From Tunturiibacter gelidiferens (lineage in GTDB: Bacteria; Acidobacteriota; Terriglobia; Terriglobales; Acidobacteriaceae), in the NCBI RefSeq assembly GCF_013410115.1, contig NZ_JACCCV010000001.1:124001-188000 (forward strand): a DNA stretch of 64,000 nucleotides, read 5' to 3'. The notes beneath the pieces were generated by a model. It did no database searches and was not told the DNA's origin. It was given only the letters and a program-made list of their open reading frames with translations. Made by a program: the position numbers and the translations under genes. Positions within the stretch are counted from its first letter, which is position 1, and the number at the start of each line of letters is the position of its first letter. Shown one piece after another: positions 35,482 through 45,870 of the stretch.

Positions 35482-37347
35482 ATGCAGAAGTTCGCAATCC
35501 GTCACATCCTGACCGCCGCACTCCTTCTCGCCGCGCCTGCCTTCTCCCAAACGAATCCCCAGACCGATCCCCAAACAAACACCACCCTCCTCGTTGACAT
35601 CGACCATCGCCCCGCCACCTCTCTTGACGGCGACTGGCACACCATCGTCGACCAGTATTCGACCGGCGTCTACACCCTGCATCAGGAGCTCCGCAAAGAC
35701 GGCTTCTTCATGAACGCCCCCTTTGATCCGAATGGCCATCCGCAGGACTATAATTTCGCCAACGCTCCCACCCTTCGCGTTCCTGGCGACTGGAACACGC
35801 AGCGTCCCGAACTCTTCTACTACGAGGGTCCCATATGGTATGAGAAGGACTTCCAGCACACCGCCGCTCCCAACACCCGCACCTTCCTTCACATCGGCGC
35901 AGCCAACTACCGCACCCTGGTGTGGGTCAACACCAGGAAAATCTGCGAGCACGAGGGTGGATTCACTCCCTTCGATTGCGACATCACGGCTGCCCTCCAC
36001 GATGGCAACAACTTCGTGGTCTTGTCGGTTGACAGCACCCGCATCGCTGACGGAGTTCCCACGCTCCAGACCGATTGGTGGAACTATGGTGGCCTTACTC
36101 GTGACGTATCCCTCGTAGAGGTTCCCGATCAGTTCATCGATGACTACGACCTTCACCTCAGCCGCACGGACCGATCCGTTATCGAAGGCTACGTCCACGT
36201 GGCGAGTGCACCGGCAGGCACCCCGGTTACCGTCACCATCGCCGAATTGCATGCGAAGGTCGAATCAACGGTAGACGCGAATTCACGCGCCGTCATCAGC
36301 ATTCCCACGAAGTCCCTCAGCCTCTGGTCGCCCGAAAATCCCAAACTGTACAAGGTCGAGATCTCCTCGGGCCCCGACAAGATCGAAGACACCATCGGCT
36401 TCCGCACCATCGAAACCCGCGGCACGCAGATCCTCCTCAACGGCCAACCCGTCTTTCTTCGTGGTATCTCCATCCACGCCGAAGCCCCCTTCCGCACCGG
36501 CCGCGCTTACACACAAAAAGATGTCGACACCCTCCTCGGTTGGGCCAAAGAACTTGGCTGCAACTACGTTCGACTCGCCCACTACCCGCACGACGAGCGC
36601 ATGACCCGCACCGCCGACCGCCTCGGCCTCATGGTGTGGTCTGAGATTCCAGACTATTGGGCCCTCCAGTTCGACAACCCCGCTGTCCTCGCAAAGTCCA
36701 AGCAACAGCTCTCCGAGATGATCCGGCGCGATCGCGACAAGGCTTCGATCGTGCTATGGTCCGTTGCCAACGAGACGCCGAACACTGAGGCCCGCACGAA
36801 ATACCTCACCGCAATGGTCGATCTCGCGCATCAGCTCGATCCCACTCGTCTCGTCACTGCGGCTCTTCTTGTTCGCACGGAGAAGACCGCAACCGGTTCG
36901 AATAAAATCGTCGACGACCCGCTTGGCAAAGCGCTTGATGTTATTGGCACGAACGAATACATCGGCTGGTACGAACAACACGCAGAGGGTGCCGACACCA
37001 CAACATGGGACATTCGCTATGACAAGCCTCTGATCATGTCTGAGTGGGGTGGTGACGCAAAAGCAGGCAACCACGCGCCCTCCGGCGATACTCACCCGGC
37101 GTTATGGACCGAGGAGTATCAGGCCGAAATCTATCGCCATCAGATCGCGATGCTGAACAAAATCCCTCAGCTTCGCGGCACCAGCCCTTGGATTCTGATG
37201 GACTTTCGCTCCACCCGTCGCGTCAACCCGGGCCTGCAGGACAACTTCAACCGCAAGGGCTTAGTCTCCGATCAAGGCGTCAGGAAGCAGGCCTTCTTTG
37301 TCCTTCAAAAGGCCTACAAAGACAAAACTCTTGGCAAAGCGGAGTAG
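35482..37347 (+). CDS. exported glycoside hydrolase family 2 (beta-glucuronidase-like)
   Basis: The 621-residue protein has a signal peptide (1-22, ending AFSQ), a sugar-binding jelly-roll (about 40-215), an immunoglobulin-like middle domain and a (beta/alpha)8 barrel. Catalytic glutamates are E431 (acid/base, in SVANETPN) and E521 (nucleophile, in MSEWGGD). GH2 enzymes cleave beta-glucuronides, galactosides or mannosides; the barrel pattern is nearest to beta-glucuronidases, but the substrate is not certain. The ATG at 35482 follows GGAGA and starts the signal peptide; a longer frame from 35161 overlaps the kinase gene and is not used. It probably degrades plant or microbial polysaccharides in the periplasm. 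Confidence 0.9.
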   Translation: MQKFAIRHILTAALLLAAPAFSQTNPQTDPQTNTTLLVDIDHRPATSLDGDWHTIVDQYSTGVYTLHQELRKDGFFMNAPFDPNGHPQDYNFANAPTLRVPGDWNTQRPELFYYEGPIWYEKDFQHTAAPNTRTFLHIGAANYRTLVWVNTRKICEHEGGFTPFDCDITAALHDGNNFVVLSVDSTRIADGVPTLQTDWWNYGGLTRDVSLVEVPDQFIDDYDLHLSRTDRSVIEGYVHVASAPAGTPVTVTIAELHAKVESTVDANSRAVISIPTKSLSLWSPENPKLYKVEISSGPDKIEDTIGFRTIETRGTQILLNGQPVFLRGISIHAEAPFRTGRAYTQKDVDTLLGWAKELGCNYVRLAHYPHDERMTRTADRLGLMVWSEIPDYWALQFDNPAVLAKSKQQLSEMIRRDRDKASIVLWSVANETPNTEARTKYLTAMVDLAHQLDPTRLVTAALLVRTEKTATGSNKIVDDPLGKALDVIGTNEYIGWYEQHAEGADTTTWDIRYDKPLIMSEWGGDAKAGNHAPSGDTHPALWTEEYQAEIYRHQIAMLNKIPQLRGTSPWILMDFRSTRRVNPGLQDNFNRKGLVSDQGVRKQAFFVLQKAYKDKTLGKAE

Positions 37348-37368
37348 CGGGACTGAACCTGGCGCGGA

Positions 37369-37409
37369 AAAAATGTGAGACCTCGGCCAGGCCGGGGTTT
37401 CGCATTTTT
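37369..37409. terminator. long hairpin terminator after the GH2 gene
   Basis: A 20-bp stem (37369-37388 with 37390-37409, three G-U pairs, one-base loop) starts with an A-run and ends in TTTTT, so it could work in both directions. Confidence 0.8.
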
Positions 37410-37453
37410 ACTGGCTTTTTGAGGGGTGTTTTGGAAAAACCTGGTACGTAGAC

Positions 37454-37502
37454 GTGGTTTTCTGGTGGTGTAATCGTGGTGAAATGCATGGTAAACGTGG
37501 AG
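37454..37502 (+). repeat. phased GTGGTG array, copy 1
   Basis: Hexamers GTGGTT, GTGGTG, GTGGTG, ATGGTA and GTGGAG begin at 37454, 37465, 37476, 37488 and 37497. The step pattern 11-11-12-9 is exactly that of the array at 52447, and it also follows a terminator. The remaining 200 bases to 37720 show no gene. Confidence 0.65.
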
Positions 37503-37720
37503 GAAAAACTGTCTCTCATGCATGGCCGAAAAATACGACACCAATCTCAACTTTATTTTGACGGTCCGGGATGGAGGTTCCGTTCTGACGTCGCGTTGTG
37601 CTTCCCCCGGATACCGGCCCTCGGTTCCAGCTAAAGGATGCCCTGAAGCTGTTTGCTCAAACACCTCCGGGATGTTTCTACAAACGGGGGAGCCGAAGTG
37701 ACAGTGACTTGGACCGCAAG

Positions 37721-37752
37721 AACAAGGGTGGAGACGAGTCTCCACCCTTGTT
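37721..37752 (-). terminator. terminator of the Oar-like receptor gene
   Basis: AACAAGGGTGGAGA (37721-37734) pairs perfectly with TCTCCACCCTTGTT (37739-37752) over a 4-base loop, 20 bases beyond the receptor stop codon. Confidence 0.8.
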
Positions 37753-37771
37753 TGTAAGGACTGTTTTGGGG

Positions 37772-40700
37772 TTAGAAGTTGAGCTTGAGCTGGAACTCGG
37801 TCGTGCGTGGGCCACCCTGATCGAAGGTACCCGAGTTGCGCACTACACGAGCAGAGTTGGCCGTAGCCTGATCGGATGGACCGTTGAAGTATCCGCCTGG
37901 AACACCGCCAACAGCATTAGCCTGGTTGATCAAGACTCCTGTTCCATTGCCAGGGATAGAAGGAATGTCGTTGAAGTTGCTCATGTTGAAGACGTTGTAC
38001 ATCGCAACTCCCGGGACCAGGCTGAAACTTTCGCCGAGTTTGCGGATGTGGATCGGATAGTTCGCGCTGAGATCGAAGGTGCGGAGAGCTGCATTGTTCA
38101 GGGGTTTGTTGGGACCCAGAGCAATTGCTTGTTGAACTCCGTTCAATGCAGTCAACTGTCCCGGTGTGAAGAGGCCAGCGGCAACCACCGCCTGGCCAGC
38201 CGGAGTCAGCGTACCTGCCTGAGTGGCGTTGTAGTTGTTGATCAGCCGGTTGAGTCCTGCACCTTTGACCTCGTGCTCGTAGGCTCCAGGAATAGTTCCC
38301 GGAACCAGGTCGCCTACGGTTCCATCGCCATCGACGTCCGTCTGGAAGAGTTGTCCAGTGGTCCCGCTCGTAGTGTCGAGGGTAAGCGAAGACGCAGGTG
38401 CGGAGAAGAAGTGACCGATTGCGGAGACGTTCAGACCGTATTTGATAGCCAGAGTGCCGCCGAAGCTCAGCTCGTTGGAGTGGTCGAGCGGACTGCGACC
38501 AATGTAGCGGTTTGGGTCGTCGTTGTTGAAGGACTGGCCACCCGCGAAGAACTGATCGGTGGGAGACGCTGATCCATTGGACGTTACGATGCGGGAGAGG
38601 CTATAGGATACCTGGTAGTTGGTGCTTAGGATGCCGGGAACAGGGTGCGATCTCTGCCCCTGGAGAACTGCCTGCAGTGCATCATATCCAGAACGGCCGA
38701 TGGGAAGGATGAAGAGTCCCGTGCCGACATTTGGGTTGGTGCCCGCAAACGCCGCGCCGGTGTCCGGGGTAAGACCAAAATAGGAAGCTGATGGTCCACC
38801 GAGATAGGTAGTGCCTGAATCGAGACCGTTGCCTGCGAAGTCTGTGATGTGAGCTCCAGCCGCGATGGCGCAGGTGATGGCCGCCGAAGTGGAGCCTCCA
38901 GCGCAACCAAAGCTTGAGGTGGTGGCCGCAATGGCGTTCTTGGCCGCATTGACATTCAACGTACGCGCTGCACCGCTGTGGTTGACGTCTTGCGAGATGG
39001 GAAGCTTGAGTGTCGCGTTGTGGACGTAATCGACGCTGAGCACCAGACCTTTGGCGATTTCACGCTGAATTCCGCCATTGAACTGGATGGAGTAGGGGCT
39101 CTTGTAGGGGCCAGCGTAGATGCTGTTGGCGAAGAGACCGCTTCCACCGCCGATATACGAAGGGTTAGTGCCGGCAACGTTCTTCACCTTCGCCTGATAC
39201 TCCGCCTTGATCGCATTTACTTCAAATGCAGCCTGACCGATTGACTCGCTCAGGATGGTCGAGACAGGTGTTCCGTCTGGCGCCGCAGTGACCGTGCCGA
39301 AGCCAGGCAGAGCTATCTTCGTTCCGCCCTTGGAGGCGACGCCGTAGTTGAAGGCGGGGAAGTCAGCCTGTACGGTCTCTGTGCGGGCATTTCCAGTGTT
39401 GTTGAAGACACTGCTCTCGTAGAAGATACCGATACCGCCGCGGAAGGAGGTCTTGTGGTCCCCAGGGCTGAAGTTGAAGCCTGCCTGCGGTCCGAAGTTG
39501 GCGTAGGGTTGATGGGTCCGGACCCCGAGGCCTTGCTGATACTGGTCGAAGAGCGGAGTGTTGCCGGTGCAGCCGGGAAATTGAAGCGACGGATCTACGC
39601 TGGAACAGAGCGGGGTTGCCAGATCCTGATTGGCGCGGTCAGTATCGACACTCCAGCGGAGACCTGCGGTAAGCGTGAGTGACGGTGAAGCCTTCCAGGT
39701 GTCGGCCGCGTATGCTCCAAAGCGCCAGCTGGGAGATAGACCACCGAGGAGGCCGAAGCCGGGACGCTCAGAGAACAAGCCGTTACCGTTACCGATGGCG
39801 TACAACGAAGCGACATAGTCAAGCGGGTTTGCAGGATCCCCGCCCGCCACCAGATTGCCCGGGGTAGCCGAGATCCTGGTGTAGAGACTCTCGCCATAGA
39901 ACTCGGCGAAGCCTCCGCTGGCCAAGCGGTTCAGGTCGAAGCCAAACTTGAAGGTGTGGGCTCCCTTGGTCCATGTACCGTCGTAGCGGAACTGCTTGTC
40001 AGTCTGGAAGGTGCCCTGCGGTGCCAGGTAATTTGGCCCGGCGTTCATGCTGCCTCGGAGCGTAACATTGCCGCCTACGGAGGGTCCGGAGGGGTTGTAG
40101 ATGGAGTTTCCCAATCCATGGGTTCCATCCTCGAGGAGGTTATGGAACTTCTCATACCCGCCACGGAACGAGTGGGTAAAGTGGCCGGTGGTGAAGTCGG
40201 CTCCGCCAACGATCCCTGGGACGTTGTCTCTGTTCTGATAGACCTGGTAGGGGGTTAGACCGAAGGTGGCATCGGCGGCGTTGACGCTGTAGGCTCCGCG
40301 CACGAAGAAATGGATTCCCTTGGGGCCGTTGTAGTCGAAACGGAGCATGCTGAAAGTGTCGGTAAAGGGAGCTGGCACGAAGGGAAATTGGGTGAGGATA
40401 GGTTGGAAGACCGGGCTGGCGCCAAGAGCAGCGTCCAACTCGGACTGCTTGATTCGCTCGATACCACCGAAGAAGAAGAGCTTGTCCTTAATAATGGGGC
40501 CGCCGACATAACCGCCGAACTGATTGCGCTGGAAGGGGGCAGTTGCTCCAGCGACATCTGCAGCGCCTGCGCGGGCGTCCTGGAAGTTGTAGAAGGCGTT
40601 GCCGTGGAAGCCGTTGGTTCCAGACTGAGTCGAGACGAGAACCTGGCCGGTCGAGGTTACTTCGCCAGAGACGTCCTGAGTGGAGCGGTTGAGCTGAAAC

Positions 40701-41353
40701 TCCTGAATAGCGCCTGACGGAACGTTGTAGATAGTTGTTCCGACGGTCTCGTCGGTGATGTCCTGACCGTCGAGAAGAATGCGGGTAGTACGTCCGCCTA
40801 CGCCGCTAACAGAGATGGCGGAGTAACCTGCTTTGGTGGGGTCGAAGGACTGGCCGGACTGGAGGATGACACCCGGCTGGAGCTGAGCATAGTCCAGAAT
40901 GTTTCGACCGTTTACCGGAAGAGCATCGATCTGTTCGCGAGTAATGACGCCGGAGACGCCGATCTGCTCTGTATTTACCTGGAGGGCGCCTGCGTTCACC
41001 TCTACGGTTTCAGCAGAAGAGCCGAGTGTGAGCTTGAAGCTTCCTGGCGTCGCTGTTCCTGTTCGAACCACAGTTGTAACTGAGAGCTTTTGAAACCCAG
41101 ACGCGCTGACAGTAACGGTATAGTTGCCGGGATTTAGCGGTCCGACACTATATAGTCCTGCGCTATCCGTGGTGATCGTCTTGGAAGAGCCGGTATCAAC
41201 CGCAAGGATCGTGACGGTGGCGTTTGGCACGATGGCGCCCGAAGGATCCGTGATCGTTCCTTGGATCGATCCGCCGTTCACCGAGGTGGCTTGCCCGTGG
41301 CTCAGCACTGCGGTGGCGAATAACAACATAATTAGCGCAAAAAGCTTCTTCAT
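37772..41353 (-). CDS. Oar-like TonB-dependent receptor with N-terminal CarboxypepD_reg domain
   Basis: The 1193-residue outer-membrane protein has a signal peptide (MKKLFALIMLLFATAVLSHG), a carboxypeptidase-regulatory-like fold at about 26-105 (GTITDPSGAIVPNATVTIL, GNYTVTVSASGF), a plug domain (about 110-240, with GVGGRTTRILLDGQDIT) and a long beta-barrel ending in the C-terminal FQLKLNF strand. Such receptors are numerous in Acidobacteriota and are thought to import large glycans or peptides; no substrate is evident. The ATG at 41353 starts the signal peptide and is preferred to 41443. The neighbouring GH2 enzyme converges on it but is separated by terminators. Confidence 0.93.
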   Translation of the reverse strand: MKKLFALIMLLFATAVLSHGQATSVNGGSIQGTITDPSGAIVPNATVTILAVDTGSSKTITTDSAGLYSVGPLNPGNYTVTVSASGFQKLSVTTVVRTGTATPGSFKLTLGSSAETVEVNAGALQVNTEQIGVSGVITREQIDALPVNGRNILDYAQLQPGVILQSGQSFDPTKAGYSAISVSGVGGRTTRILLDGQDITDETVGTTIYNVPSGAIQEFQLNRSTQDVSGEVTSTGQVLVSTQSGTNGFHGNAFYNFQDARAGAADVAGATAPFQRNQFGGYVGGPIIKDKLFFFGGIERIKQSELDAALGASPVFQPILTQFPFVPAPFTDTFSMLRFDYNGPKGIHFFVRGAYSVNAADATFGLTPYQVYQNRDNVPGIVGGADFTTGHFTHSFRGGYEKFHNLLEDGTHGLGNSIYNPSGPSVGGNVTLRGSMNAGPNYLAPQGTFQTDKQFRYDGTWTKGAHTFKFGFDLNRLASGGFAEFYGESLYTRISATPGNLVAGGDPANPLDYVASLYAIGNGNGLFSERPGFGLLGGLSPSWRFGAYAADTWKASPSLTLTAGLRWSVDTDRANQDLATPLCSSVDPSLQFPGCTGNTPLFDQYQQGLGVRTHQPYANFGPQAGFNFSPGDHKTSFRGGIGIFYESSVFNNTGNARTETVQADFPAFNYGVASKGGTKIALPGFGTVTAAPDGTPVSTILSESIGQAAFEVNAIKAEYQAKVKNVAGTNPSYIGGGSGLFANSIYAGPYKSPYSIQFNGGIQREIAKGLVLSVDYVHNATLKLPISQDVNHSGAARTLNVNAAKNAIAATTSSFGCAGGSTSAAITCAIAAGAHITDFAGNGLDSGTTYLGGPSASYFGLTPDTGAAFAGTNPNVGTGLFILPIGRSGYDALQAVLQGQRSHPVPGILSTNYQVSYSLSRIVTSNGSASPTDQFFAGGQSFNNDDPNRYIGRSPLDHSNELSFGGTLAIKYGLNVSAIGHFFSAPASSLTLDTTSGTTGQLFQTDVDGDGTVGDLVPGTIPGAYEHEVKGAGLNRLINNYNATQAGTLTPAGQAVVAAGLFTPGQLTALNGVQQAIALGPNKPLNNAALRTFDLSANYPIHIRKLGESFSLVPGVAMYNVFNMSNFNDIPSIPGNGTGVLINQANAVGGVPGGYFNGPSDQATANSARVVRNSGTFDQGGPRTTEFQLKLNF

Positions 41354-41749
41354 CTTTTCTGCTCCTGGTTCGGGTCCGGAATATTCCGTGAGACGGGGAG
41401 ATTCAGGCGGCCGGCTCCAAGGGACATGCATCTTTAGGGCCATTGCAATAAAAATCTTTCTGACCGAAATCTTCGCAATAACAAAGGCTTTTCCCGAACC
41501 TCGGATCCAGACCCGACTCTCTCCGCGATCCTCTTTATGGAATAAGAGATTTTCTTATCCAAAAAAATGGATCATCAAAGAATCCAAGCTCTTGAGATAT
41601 GTCGGGACGATTGTAGACACGTATTGAATAAATAAGTTGCTGACTATTTTCCTAGATTTGCCAGGCTAAATGGAAGGTGCGCCGAAAGAGACAATCGAGG
41701 AGGTCAATATAGGTTATTGCCATTCGGAAGATAGGACTCCCGGAAGAAG
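41354..41749. other. intergenic region upstream of the Oar-like receptor
   Basis: About 400 AT-rich bases with no gene. A small inverted repeat GGAATAAGA/TCTTATCC lies at about 41538-41560. It should contain the receptor promoter; I see no further structure. Confidence 0.4.
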
Positions 41750-42430
41750 CTAGATCTCCGCCCAGCGGCGCAACAGATTGTGATAGACCCCTGTCAGTTG
41801 CACACCCGCAGCGTTTTTGGGACTTTCGACCGCCAACCGCTGAATTGCGGTGTCGAGGTCGTAGAGCAGCGTTCTGTCGCCATCGTTCCGGATCATGCTC
41901 TGCACCCAGAAGAAGGATGCCACGCGCGCGCCTCGTGTTACCGAAGTGACGCGATGGAGGCTGGTCGCCGGATAGAGCACCATGTGGCCGGCGGGAAGTT
42001 TGACGGAGTGAACGCCGTAGGTGTCCTCGACGGCCAGTTCGCCGCCGTCATACTCCTCCGGTTCTGAGAGAAAGAGCGTCGCCGAAACATCGGTCCGGAT
42101 GCGCTGGCCGGTGGAGGCGTTGGCGCGAATCGCGGTGTCGACATGGGTGCCGAAGTGGCCGCCGCCGGTGTAGCGGTTGAACATCGGCGGAAATACCCGC
42201 AGGGGCAGCGCTGCCGACATAAAGAGCGGCGATCGTGCCAGTGCTGCCAGAACCATCTCGCCTAGCTTGACCGCTACGGGATGACCCTCCGGCAGCTGAA
42301 GGTTCTCCTTTACGCTCTGGGCCTGGTACCCGGCTGTGACCCTTCCATCGATCCACTCCGCTGCATCGAGCGCTGCCCTTGCCTGCTTCAGCTCACTGGC
42401 AGTCAATATATCAGGAATCGTAATTAACAT
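41750..42430 (-). CDS. PiuC/YbiX-like Fe(II)/2-oxoglutarate PKHD hydroxylase
   Basis: The 226-residue protein has the double-stranded beta-helix iron site H96-x-D98 (GTHVDTA) and H159 (SLHRVTSV), with R169 (TRGARV) placed to bind 2-oxoglutarate. YbiX/PiuC genes accompany Fiu/PiuA-type siderophore receptors and are iron-regulated; their exact substrate is not settled. It starts 80 bases after the TonB siderophore receptor in the same direction, the usual fiu-ybiX order, so the two likely form an iron-uptake operon. Confidence 0.92.
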   Translation of the reverse strand: MLITIPDILTASELKQARAALDAAEWIDGRVTAGYQAQSVKENLQLPEGHPVAVKLGEMVLAALARSPLFMSAALPLRVFPPMFNRYTGGGHFGTHVDTAIRANASTGQRIRTDVSATLFLSEPEEYDGGELAVEDTYGVHSVKLPAGHMVLYPATSLHRVTSVTRGARVASFFWVQSMIRNDGDRTLLYDLDTAIQRLAVESPKNAAGVQLTGVYHNLLRRWAEI

Positions 42431-42510
42431 TGTCTTGCTCCTTCGCCTACGGCCTCCAGGAGAGAAAAGTGGGGGCCAGTCTTTAGACCGACTCTGATGC
42501 TTCGCTCAAC

Positions 42511-45159
42511 TTAGAACTTGAAGTTGATTCCGATCTGCGCATTGGCTCCGGCGCCGGGAATCAGGTGGCTCGGATGGGGCAGGTCAATATAGTAGCGATT
42601 GAGAAGGTTATTAACGTTCGCTTGCAGCTCCAGGCGATCGGTCAATGGTCGCCGCACCATTGCGTTGAAGATCCAGTAGCCGGGGACCTGCTTCAACTCG
42701 GTTGCGAGTACCTGGTAGTGAACGGCCGGTGCGCCTGTTGCAGTGAGATAGCTGATCGGACCCGAGTAGGCGGTCGGGACATAGGGGACCGTGGAGCTGG
42801 CTGTGCGACTGGCCACATAGTTTCCGCCCAATCCGACGTTGAGCCGCAATGGCAGGCGATGCGTCACAAAGAGATTGAAGGTCTGCTTGGGCACGTTTGC
42901 CAGGGGGTATCCGACGGAGGTTGGAAAGAACTTCGAGAAGATAACTTCGCTATCCAGATACGCGTAGCCGGCGACGATATCCATTCCTTCCGGCAGCCTT
43001 CCGACGAGGGAGAACTGCACGCCCTTCACGAGTTGATTTCCGGCTGCAACGATATTGTTTGAGTTTGTTGGGTCGGTCTCGCGGGCGTTGTCCTTCTCGG
43101 TCCTGAACCACGAAGCTTCGGCGAGAAGCCGCTCATTCAGGAAGCTCCACTTCGCGCCGACCTCGTAGGTCTGGTTCTCTTCGGGAGCAGCGGAGCTGTT
43201 CGCCAGGCCAATGCTCAAGCTCAACGATTCGGCTGCGGGGTTGAAGCTGGTTCCGTAGTCGAAGTACACGCTTCCTCGGCTGGAGGGCTTGTAGACAAAT
43301 GCTGCGCGGTAACTTGGCTGCTCATCGATGCGGCTGATTGGAGCCACAGGAGCGGTGACGGTTCCACCTGCTGGAGGAGTGGGTTGATATAAATTGTAAC
43401 CAGTATCGAACCTATCCCATCTCACACCGCCGCTCGCCTCAAACAGTCGCCCGAGCTTGATCGTGTCGACGAAGTAGAGTCCAACGCTCTCCGACTTGGT
43501 ATGCACAATCGAGGTGATGTACCCTGTTCCCCCGAAGGGCTGCTGTGCATTTGGCTCGATCAGGGTAGCCGTCGGCACGGTGTTGATCTTGTTGATGGTG
43601 TAGCTTGTCCTGATCGGGTTCGAGATCTCCTGGCCGCCTTCAACTCCAGCCACCAGGGCGTGCTTTATGCCGAACGTTTTGAAGCGCGCCGAGACCTCGG
43701 TCTGGTCCCACAGATCGCCTTCGACGCTCTTTACCTGTATCTGATTCCGGTTGACGATGATCGTGCTCAGATCGCTTGCAGCGGTGTAGGCACAGGGTAA
43801 TGCTGTATTTACCGCGGAGGTGGGCAACGACGACACGAACCCGCCAACCGGCACGCTCGCCGGCGCGTTTGAGCAGATCTGCGGCTCCGTGATCTGCGCC
43901 TGCCGGGGATAATTGGCTGCCCGCGCAATCGTGTGCAGATTCAGGTTGGGCGAAAATTCGTGTTCGACCTTAAGGGTCAAAATATCGTCGTTCGTGTTCA
44001 GGTAGTTCTCATCGGGGAAGCCGTAGTAGTCATGCCGAATCGACCCGGGTGCCACGGCGTTATTGAACCATGGCAGTCCATAGTCCGGCGTGTCGCTCTC
44101 GGTCATGTGCAGATAGCTCAGGGTCGCGCGCGTTTGCGTGTTCAATCCGACTGAAACTGTTGGCGCAATACCGAACCTTCGTATCTCCGCGTAGTCCCGT
44201 CCGGCGACTCCGCCCTCCTGCCCCATGAGGTTGACACGATAGGCTGTACCGCCCAGCACATCGAGCTCCGGTTCGTTGATGTCTGCCGTGATCCTGCGCG
44301 TCTTGTCGGTTCCGAACTGCGTCTGCACATTCACGAACTGCTGCACCACCGGAACCTTGCTCTCCTGATTGATCACGCCTCCGGTTGAACCGCGCCCGAA
44401 CTGAACTCCGGCCGGACCTTCCAGTGCCTCGACCTGCTCGTAGTTGAACGAATCACGATAGTAGCTTCCGAAGTCGCGGATACCGTCGAGAAAGATATCG
44501 TTGCGCGCGGTAAAGCCGCGAATCGTCAGATTGTCTCCCTGTGCACCTGCCTCGCCCGCCGCCAAACTGATGCCGGGCACATTGCGCAGAGCATCGCGCA
44601 GAGTTGAAACGCCCTGATCCTTCAGGACAAACTGCGGCACCACGTTGATGCTCTGTGGAGTATCGATCAGCGGTTCAGTGAATTTCGAGAGCGAAACCGA
44701 GTTAGTAACCGAATCAGTTACAGAAACAGTGTCTTTCGCCTGCACCCCTACGAGCATCGTAGTGGCATCCTCCGCACGGTAGTTCAGACCGGTGCCTTCC
44801 AGCAGCAGACGCAGCGCTTCATCCTCTCGATATAGCCCCACGACACCCTGCGAGTTGAACCCTGCCACTGTTCCCGCCGGCAGCACGATCTTCACGGTCA
44901 GACCGGTGGCCTCCTCAAAAGCCTTCACCGCCGCATCCAACGGGCCTGCCGGAATATCAAACTTCTTCAGCGGCATCGTTGCTTCGGCCGCTCCACTCGC
45001 CGCCGGATCTGCCTTCTCGACCGAGGCCATCGCCGTCTTCGTGCCTCCCATCGCCGCATAAGCGGCCAGCGTTCCTGCCGCGATCCACCCGCGACTCCCG
45101 CCAATCGGTGCCCGGCTCTTCCTCTTGCTTGGTGTCGTCTTACGCGTCGCCTGCTTCAT
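42511..45159 (-). CDS. TonB-dependent siderophore receptor with STN domain (Fiu/PiuA-like)
   Basis: The 882-residue protein has a basic N-terminus with an export segment (about 1-45), an STN secretin/TonB N-terminal domain (about 62-140, starting KKFDIPAGPLDAAVKAFEE), a plug (TPQSINVVPQFVLKDQGV, RGFTARNDIFLDG, GRGSTGGVINQ) and a siderophore-type barrel ending GANAQIGINFKF. The STN domain usually signals to a FecR/FecI-type system, but no such genes are beside it. The ATG at 45159 with a GGGAGA site is preferred to 45243. It heads a likely operon with the PiuC-like gene, so import of a catecholate-type iron chelate is probable. Confidence 0.93.
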   Translation of the reverse strand: MKQATRKTTPSKRKSRAPIGGSRGWIAAGTLAAYAAMGGTKTAMASVEKADPAASGAAEATMPLKKFDIPAGPLDAAVKAFEEATGLTVKIVLPAGTVAGFNSQGVVGLYREDEALRLLLEGTGLNYRAEDATTMLVGVQAKDTVSVTDSVTNSVSLSKFTEPLIDTPQSINVVPQFVLKDQGVSTLRDALRNVPGISLAAGEAGAQGDNLTIRGFTARNDIFLDGIRDFGSYYRDSFNYEQVEALEGPAGVQFGRGSTGGVINQESKVPVVQQFVNVQTQFGTDKTRRITADINEPELDVLGGTAYRVNLMGQEGGVAGRDYAEIRRFGIAPTVSVGLNTQTRATLSYLHMTESDTPDYGLPWFNNAVAPGSIRHDYYGFPDENYLNTNDDILTLKVEHEFSPNLNLHTIARAANYPRQAQITEPQICSNAPASVPVGGFVSSLPTSAVNTALPCAYTAASDLSTIIVNRNQIQVKSVEGDLWDQTEVSARFKTFGIKHALVAGVEGGQEISNPIRTSYTINKINTVPTATLIEPNAQQPFGGTGYITSIVHTKSESVGLYFVDTIKLGRLFEASGGVRWDRFDTGYNLYQPTPPAGGTVTAPVAPISRIDEQPSYRAAFVYKPSSRGSVYFDYGTSFNPAAESLSLSIGLANSSAAPEENQTYEVGAKWSFLNERLLAEASWFRTEKDNARETDPTNSNNIVAAGNQLVKGVQFSLVGRLPEGMDIVAGYAYLDSEVIFSKFFPTSVGYPLANVPKQTFNLFVTHRLPLRLNVGLGGNYVASRTASSTVPYVPTAYSGPISYLTATGAPAVHYQVLATELKQVPGYWIFNAMVRRPLTDRLELQANVNNLLNRYYIDLPHPSHLIPGAGANAQIGINFKF

Positions 45160-45870
45160 GCTTGTCTCCCGATAAAGTTCCGTGCTCCGTGAGACCGATC
45201 GCGTTCTCTTCTTTTTCAGAACGGCGTCGATCTTCATGTCCATCTGTCAGATCGAAGGCTGAGGGCAAAAACGGGCGCACCTCATCGTCGACCGCTAGTC
45301 CCCAAAATCCCCGGCGAGACCTGAATCGCCGGAAAAGTTTTGAGGGGCTTACTGATATGCAATGGAGTTTCGAGCCGAAGTAGAACGATCCGCAGATCGA
45401 ACCTTATAATGCAGATAATCTGCAGTCACTCGGCTGTAGCTTCCAGGTCCTCGCGGTCTCCGCCAAGAGATATCCCGCGGGGATCTGGTCAAACACTCCA
45501 ACTCCCAATCAAACTCCTGACATCCAGTCCTGAAGCTGCGATCAGTTGAATATACGACGGTATAGGTCCGATATCAAGTGATAGGCGACAAATTTAGTCG
45601 CAAATACATGACCATCTTGCGTAGGGTCCGCCACCAGTACATTCCGCCATCAATCCCTATATAAATTCATAGATATTTAGCAATTCTTATTGAAAGTAGG
45701 TGTTGGTGATGAGAAGAATAAGGCACTTACGACGACGCGCAGAATCTTGAGTGTTTGGTGGATAAATTGCTCTCTCTATATTCACGCGACCTAATCGAAA
45801 AATGACTTCGGTAAGCCATTCGATGGCCATCCGCGGTGTTTCGGTTTTGGTCAACCCTTGGAGAGAAGAC
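45160..45870. other. 711-base divergent intergenic region
   Basis: The region is AT-rich compared with its neighbours and contains the promoters of the siderophore receptor and the second Oar-like receptor. A sequence around 45403-45425 with two ATAAT motifs weakly resembles a Fur site but lies about 250 bases from the receptor start; I give it little weight. No gene with a ribosome site is seen. Confidence 0.4.

Noticed and set aside
45403-45425. Fur box for the siderophore receptor
   Set aside because: Only two ATAAT parts match and the site is about 250 bases from the start codon; not enough to call it.
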